A stretch of DNA of 11,300 bases, from positions 1-11,300 of the forward strand of contig JAOXYC010212017.1 in NCBI GenBank assembly GCA_028565715.1, written 5' to 3'. The notes beneath the pieces were generated by a model. That model saw only the letters and a list, made by a program, of their open reading frames with translations. It searched no databases and was not told where the DNA came from. Positions 1 to 11,300 of this stretch are shown here, piece by piece; within the stretch, counting starts at the first letter, position 1; the number at the start of each line of letters is the position of its first letter. The stretch comes from Phoronis pallida. Taxonomy: Eukaryota; Phoronida; Phoronidae. The translations under genes and the position numbers were made by a program.

Positions 1-1027
1 GTTTTCCAAAGGAACAATAAATGCCTGCAAAGTAGGTTACTTTATTAACATTCTGCTGGTTCAGGGTAGATTCAAGGATTGAATATTTCAAAAGAAATGC
101 CATAGTTAGGGCTTCAGCTACCAATTCAAATAAAATGTCTTTTGGTGGTTATACATAATTCACGTAGAAATCAAAATGAACTTGATCTTTATCACTGATC
201 AAGACAGTGATCAAGACCCTTAGATTCAAGTTGGAAACAGAAGATAATATTAATTTCTTTCACCAAAGATGATTTTACTAGAATGTATTGAGTGTGCTCA
301 TTAATGAGGTGCTGAAGCCTTGTTTTTGGATGAAGGTGAACGGTGGTAAAAAATCAGACTTTGTCGTAGTGGTGTTTCTGGTGAAATGGCTTGCGCTACT
401 CAGAACTTCCCCACTGTATCCCTGAATCTGCCCTGCTGGCTTCAGTTGATTTAGGTTTTCTTTCTATGTTGTCTTACTTTCTTCTTTTTGAGAGCTTCAT
501 TTGTCTTTTTGATATTTAAATGACAATTGAAAATTTCCCAAAATAATCTACACACAAGTCAGTAACTTTCAGCAAGGCATGCATTTGCACGTTTTAAAAT
601 TTGTTGGTAAACTTATACACCCAGGCTTTCAACTTGAAGTTTTCATTCATGTTTCATTCTTAATTTTAAATCGCAATATTTGTTGTTTTCTCCTATTTTG
701 GTTAATTAATAACATATGAATTAAGACATTCACTAAACAAAGTGTTGCTCAAGGAGAAACAAAAAACACAAGATAAAATAATTTACTTCATCTCTTATTT
801 TACCATAGTTAACGTGTGTGATTAATAAAACAGCGATTAAAACTGCTTGAATGATCACCTTTGAGACAGCTCCACCCCCTGGTCAAGCTGGCAAATGTTC
901 AAAGTAGTTGGCTCAGCTTGTACTTATATGGGTATTTTCACCTATAAAAGATATTGAGAAGTATTTTTTAGTTTTATTTTGTGAATTAAAAAGTGTAAGC
1001 AACTCATTTAGATAAATCATTTTATTT
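1..1027. other. Non-coding stretch, nothing recognised
   Basis: This is AT-rich sequence with no conserved ORF in either direction and no copy of the intronic 75-bp repeat. The only local structure is a small cluster of direct and inverted repeats at 181-217. A TATAAAAG at 943-950 and a CCACCCCC at 871-878 occur by sequence but have no gene attached. The stretch could be intron or 3' UTR of the inferred plus-strand gene. Confidence 0.5.
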
Positions 1028-1297
1028 TCAGTCTTGGCTAGGCTCATAGCAGTGGTTAACAAGTTGTCCATACTTAACAGCGGAAAGAAACGTCCAAAGG
1101 ATGATGTTACAAACAGGATCACCGTGGCAACCTGAGCTGACAACCAGTTGTACATCGTCTTCTTGCAGTTTTAAATGTGGTCTTCTTAAGACCAATGATT
1201 TTTTTTCAACATTTTCAGTATCATGGTTCCATTCTTCCTCTAATATACAGTATAGTGACTCATCATTTTGAGTATTACTGTCCCTTTGGACCGCCAT
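1028..1297 (-). CDS. Possible small protein, 89 codons, unrecognised
   Basis: A minus-strand ORF begins ATGGCGGTCC and ends TGA at 1030-1028. I do not recognise the product. It has a charged N-terminal half (LEEEWNHDTENVEKKS; LRRPHLKLQEDD) and then a hydrophobic stretch, CNIILWTFLSAVKY, that could be a weak membrane segment. Composition is more protein-like than other ORFs in this AT-rich region. Two AATAAA hexamers lie just after the stop (1026-1021 and 978-973). An ETS-like ACAGGAAGTG lies about 130 bp upstream (1424-1433). The -3 base of the start context is T, which is unfavourable, while the +4 G is favourable. It could be a chance ORF or a terminal exon of something larger. Confidence 0.25.
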   Translation of the reverse strand: MAVQRDSNTQNDESLYCILEEEWNHDTENVEKKSLVLRRPHLKLQEDDVQLVVSSGCHGDPVCNIILWTFLSAVKYGQLVNHCYEPSQD

Positions 1298-2270
1298 TTA
1301 ACACACTTATCCGAAGCACAAGAAATTCACAGTTCCCAAAGTTGCTAGTCGGAAATGTATTTAGAAGTAAATCAAAGGGTTTTGTTACAAGTAGTTACAA
1401 TATTTGAAACTTCCATCATAGGAACAGGAAGTGACAACGATCAGTGATTGTCATGCTTATTAATATCTTTGAATTTAGCAGTTTACCAACCATTCCTCCT
1501 TATTTATAGAAATTTGGAAAAAGTAGTAATTTAATGTGTTGACATTTCAAAGACAAAGTCAAGTATTGTAACAAGGAGTTCATTTCATTGCATTTCCTAT
1601 TTTTCTGTTTATTTTCTGTTTTGTTTCAAGATTTTATTATTAATTTGTGCATTGTTTTCAGGAATTCGAAAATATTGTTTTGTCTTATTTATTTTTGTAT
1701 TTGGTTGTGGGATATCGGATTAATGATATATTACGTGGGATATAGAATTCTTAAATTTGGTGCGTCTGTAATTCTATAAATTTGAAGGCAGAATAATTCG
1801 GAACTGTACTGGGAATTCTAATGAAAATATAACATTTGTTACAATTACCAACAAGTTTCTGAAACGGTTCTCCTTTTTAGAACGGCACCTCTTGTACGTA
1901 CAAGGAATTCGGATCACAAATACACGATTCGATCAGCTGTTTCATAATTACCCTGGCTAGCTTGTATGAGTGAACAACCATTTGCCTTGTATGTTTGGCT
2001 CTTAGAAAATGGAAGTGTTTCTGAAACTAATCAGCAATGAAGTTGAATTAATTACTTCTGAAGAATTTGGTTTGCTTTCTCACAAATGGACAATTTTCTT
2101 GGAGCTCGTTATTGAAATCATTTTATAAATTCAATGTGTATGTTGGCTGTTAATAGAATATTGCCTCTGAAAAACAAGTTACTTGTTGATTTATCAGACT
2201 GGCTCTGTTCCCAGAATGCACTTCTCTAGTTTGCCATCAACTCACTGCCATGTCATGCTTAATGTAATAA
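1298..2270. other. Intergenic or 3' UTR-like region
   Basis: No recognisable gene is present. An F/I/Y-rich plus-strand ORF at 1588-1779 looks like AT-rich noise. The block from about 2100 to 2270 leads directly to the plus-strand AATAAA and resembles the end of a 3' UTR. Confidence 0.4.
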
Positions 2271-2271
2271 C

Positions 2272-2277
2272 AATAAA
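2272..2277 (+). promoter_or_regulatory. Poly(A) signal of a possible convergent plus-strand transcript
   Basis: AATAAA on the plus strand is followed within 15-40 bases by a strongly T- and GT-rich tract (TTTTGCTTTGTTGTCTTTGG, 2291-2310). This is the standard arrangement of a metazoan 3' end. It implies a plus-strand transcript ending near 2290 that converges on EFTUD2. No plus-strand coding exon is visible in 1-2270, so that region would be 3' UTR or intron. Confidence 0.4.
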
Positions 2278-2454
2278 ATTTCAACATTGATTTTGCTTTG
2301 TTGTCTTTGGCATTGTGCAATATTCATTGAACAAGATTAGAAACAAAAATTGTTTTAGGAAGGAAAATTTGTATTAAACAAAATATCGGAGGTTTGAGAG
2401 TTATTTCACACAAATTCAATTTTGATATCAATATACAATTGAAACAAGAATTAA

Positions 2455-2835
2455 AAAGCATTTGTTTCAGAATTTTATTTGATAAAAATTGTATTATTTA
2501 CAATCATGATACATACAAGTGTTCATATACATTGCAATTCTATTTTTACGATCTGATTTGCGAATACTGCAGTGATAGCCACAGATCAGAATTCAATGAT
2601 CCCCATCTTTTCCTCAAGTTCTCCCCATAATATTTTTCTGAACGTTTTAAGAGCATGACCCGAGGACCACAAAACAGGGTCCCATGGTTTCAAAGGTAAA
2701 CATCAATCGACATGAACAGAAAAAACATCCACCATTTGATATGTATCTCTTGTCACGTGACAGAATGAAGGCATTATCTTTGACAGAAATAAGTTGTTCC
2801 ATTGTACATCTGCATCACATGACAGAATGAGGGCC
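2455..2835 (-). other. EFTUD2: EFTUD2 3' untranslated region
   Basis: This stretch lies between the EFTUD2 stop codon and the first convincing minus-strand poly(A) signal. It has no ORF of note. It contains an imperfect 33-bp duplication (2754-2786 and 2816-2848) that runs into the last codons of the gene. The 3' limit is inferred from the poly(A) signal and was not observed. Confidence 0.55.
2474..2479 (-). promoter_or_regulatory. Poly(A) signal for EFTUD2
   Basis: Read on the minus strand this is AATAAA, about 357 bases downstream of the EFTUD2 stop. A GTGTG-containing tract follows at about 2402-2412 on the same strand. Cleavage would be expected near 2445-2460. Confidence 0.5.
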
Positions 2836-11073
<8,238 letters not shown>

Positions 11074-11147
11074 CTGAAACAGATAAATCATTTCTCACAA
11101 TGACCTATTGTCTCTTTATTTTCATCAAAATTAGTTTATGTTAAATC

Positions 11148-11222
11148 TGTATTGATCAGCCCTGTTGAGCTAAGACCTCCATGATATGTCAGGAGAAGAA
11201 ATGTTTACATCATCTCAACACA
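11148..11222 (+). repeat. 75-bp intronic repeat, copy 10 (subfamily A)
   Basis: The only difference from consensus is TGTATTGA at the 5' terminus, which breaks one terminal pair. It lies in the partial intron upstream of the first exon in the window. A T12 run (11226-11237) follows after three bases. Confidence 0.94.
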
Positions 11223-11300
11223 GCATTTTTTTTTTTTAAAGATACTGTCTCCTTGTTGGTGAGGATCTGGGGTCAAAATTCAAATCAACTAGAAATTTTG

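Noticed and set aside
943-950. TATA box TATAAAAG
   Set aside because: No coding start or conserved gene lies downstream on that strand, and such strings are expected by chance in AT-rich DNA.
1177-1407. Plus-strand ORF of 76 codons
   Set aside because: It overlaps the more protein-like minus-strand ORF at 1028-1297 and has low-complexity F/I/Y-rich composition.

Overview
The window is animal nuclear DNA: AT-rich, with conserved coding blocks of 88 to 253 bp separated by GT-AG introns of about 300 to 970 bp, and no bacterial operon structure or Shine-Dalgarno sites. One gene dominates. On the minus strand, 14 exons between 11073 and 2836 encode the C-terminal two thirds (about 619 residues plus a split codon) of EFTUD2/Snu114, the EF-2-like GTPase of the U5 snRNP. 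Every exon joins the next in frame, and the protein ends in the family's characteristic tail (LNYPM, stop). The near-vertebrate level of protein similarity indicates a metazoan. An invertebrate, perhaps a mollusc or other lophotrochozoan, is my guess from intron size and repeat style, and it is weakly supported.

Layout. 1-2290: no conserved gene recognised. It holds one 89-codon minus-strand ORF (1028-1297) of uncertain reality and a good plus-strand AATAAA (2272-2277), suggesting that a convergent plus-strand gene may end near 2290. About 2455-2835: EFTUD2 3' UTR, with a minus-strand AATAAA at 2474-2479. 2836-11073: EFTUD2 exons running right to left. They cover the end of the GTPase region, domain II, domain III, domain IV and domain V, then the short C-terminal tail. 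11074-11300: the next upstream intron. The G1-G5 nucleotide-binding motifs lie outside the window.

The most striking signal is in the introns. A compact repeat of about 75 bp, with short terminal inverted repeats (TGTGTTGA / TCAACACA), occurs ten times between 3851 and 11222. All copies are in the same orientation, antisense to EFTUD2. Ten of the fourteen introns carry exactly one copy, and the four without are the shortest complete ones (about 299-411 bp). No copy lies in an exon or in the 2.8 kb downstream of the gene. Two subfamilies differ by what looks like an inversion of a 6-7 nt internal pairing arm. Two copies share a diverged tail (about 87% identical) while their 75-bp cores are identical. 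I do not recognise this family. It is either a very short non-autonomous mobile element or a structured intronic element.

The longest intron also holds a probable TTAA-flanked MITE (9222-9671) with degenerate inverted ends and a central palindrome. A weak tRNA-SINE-like A/B-box pair lies at 4288-4359.
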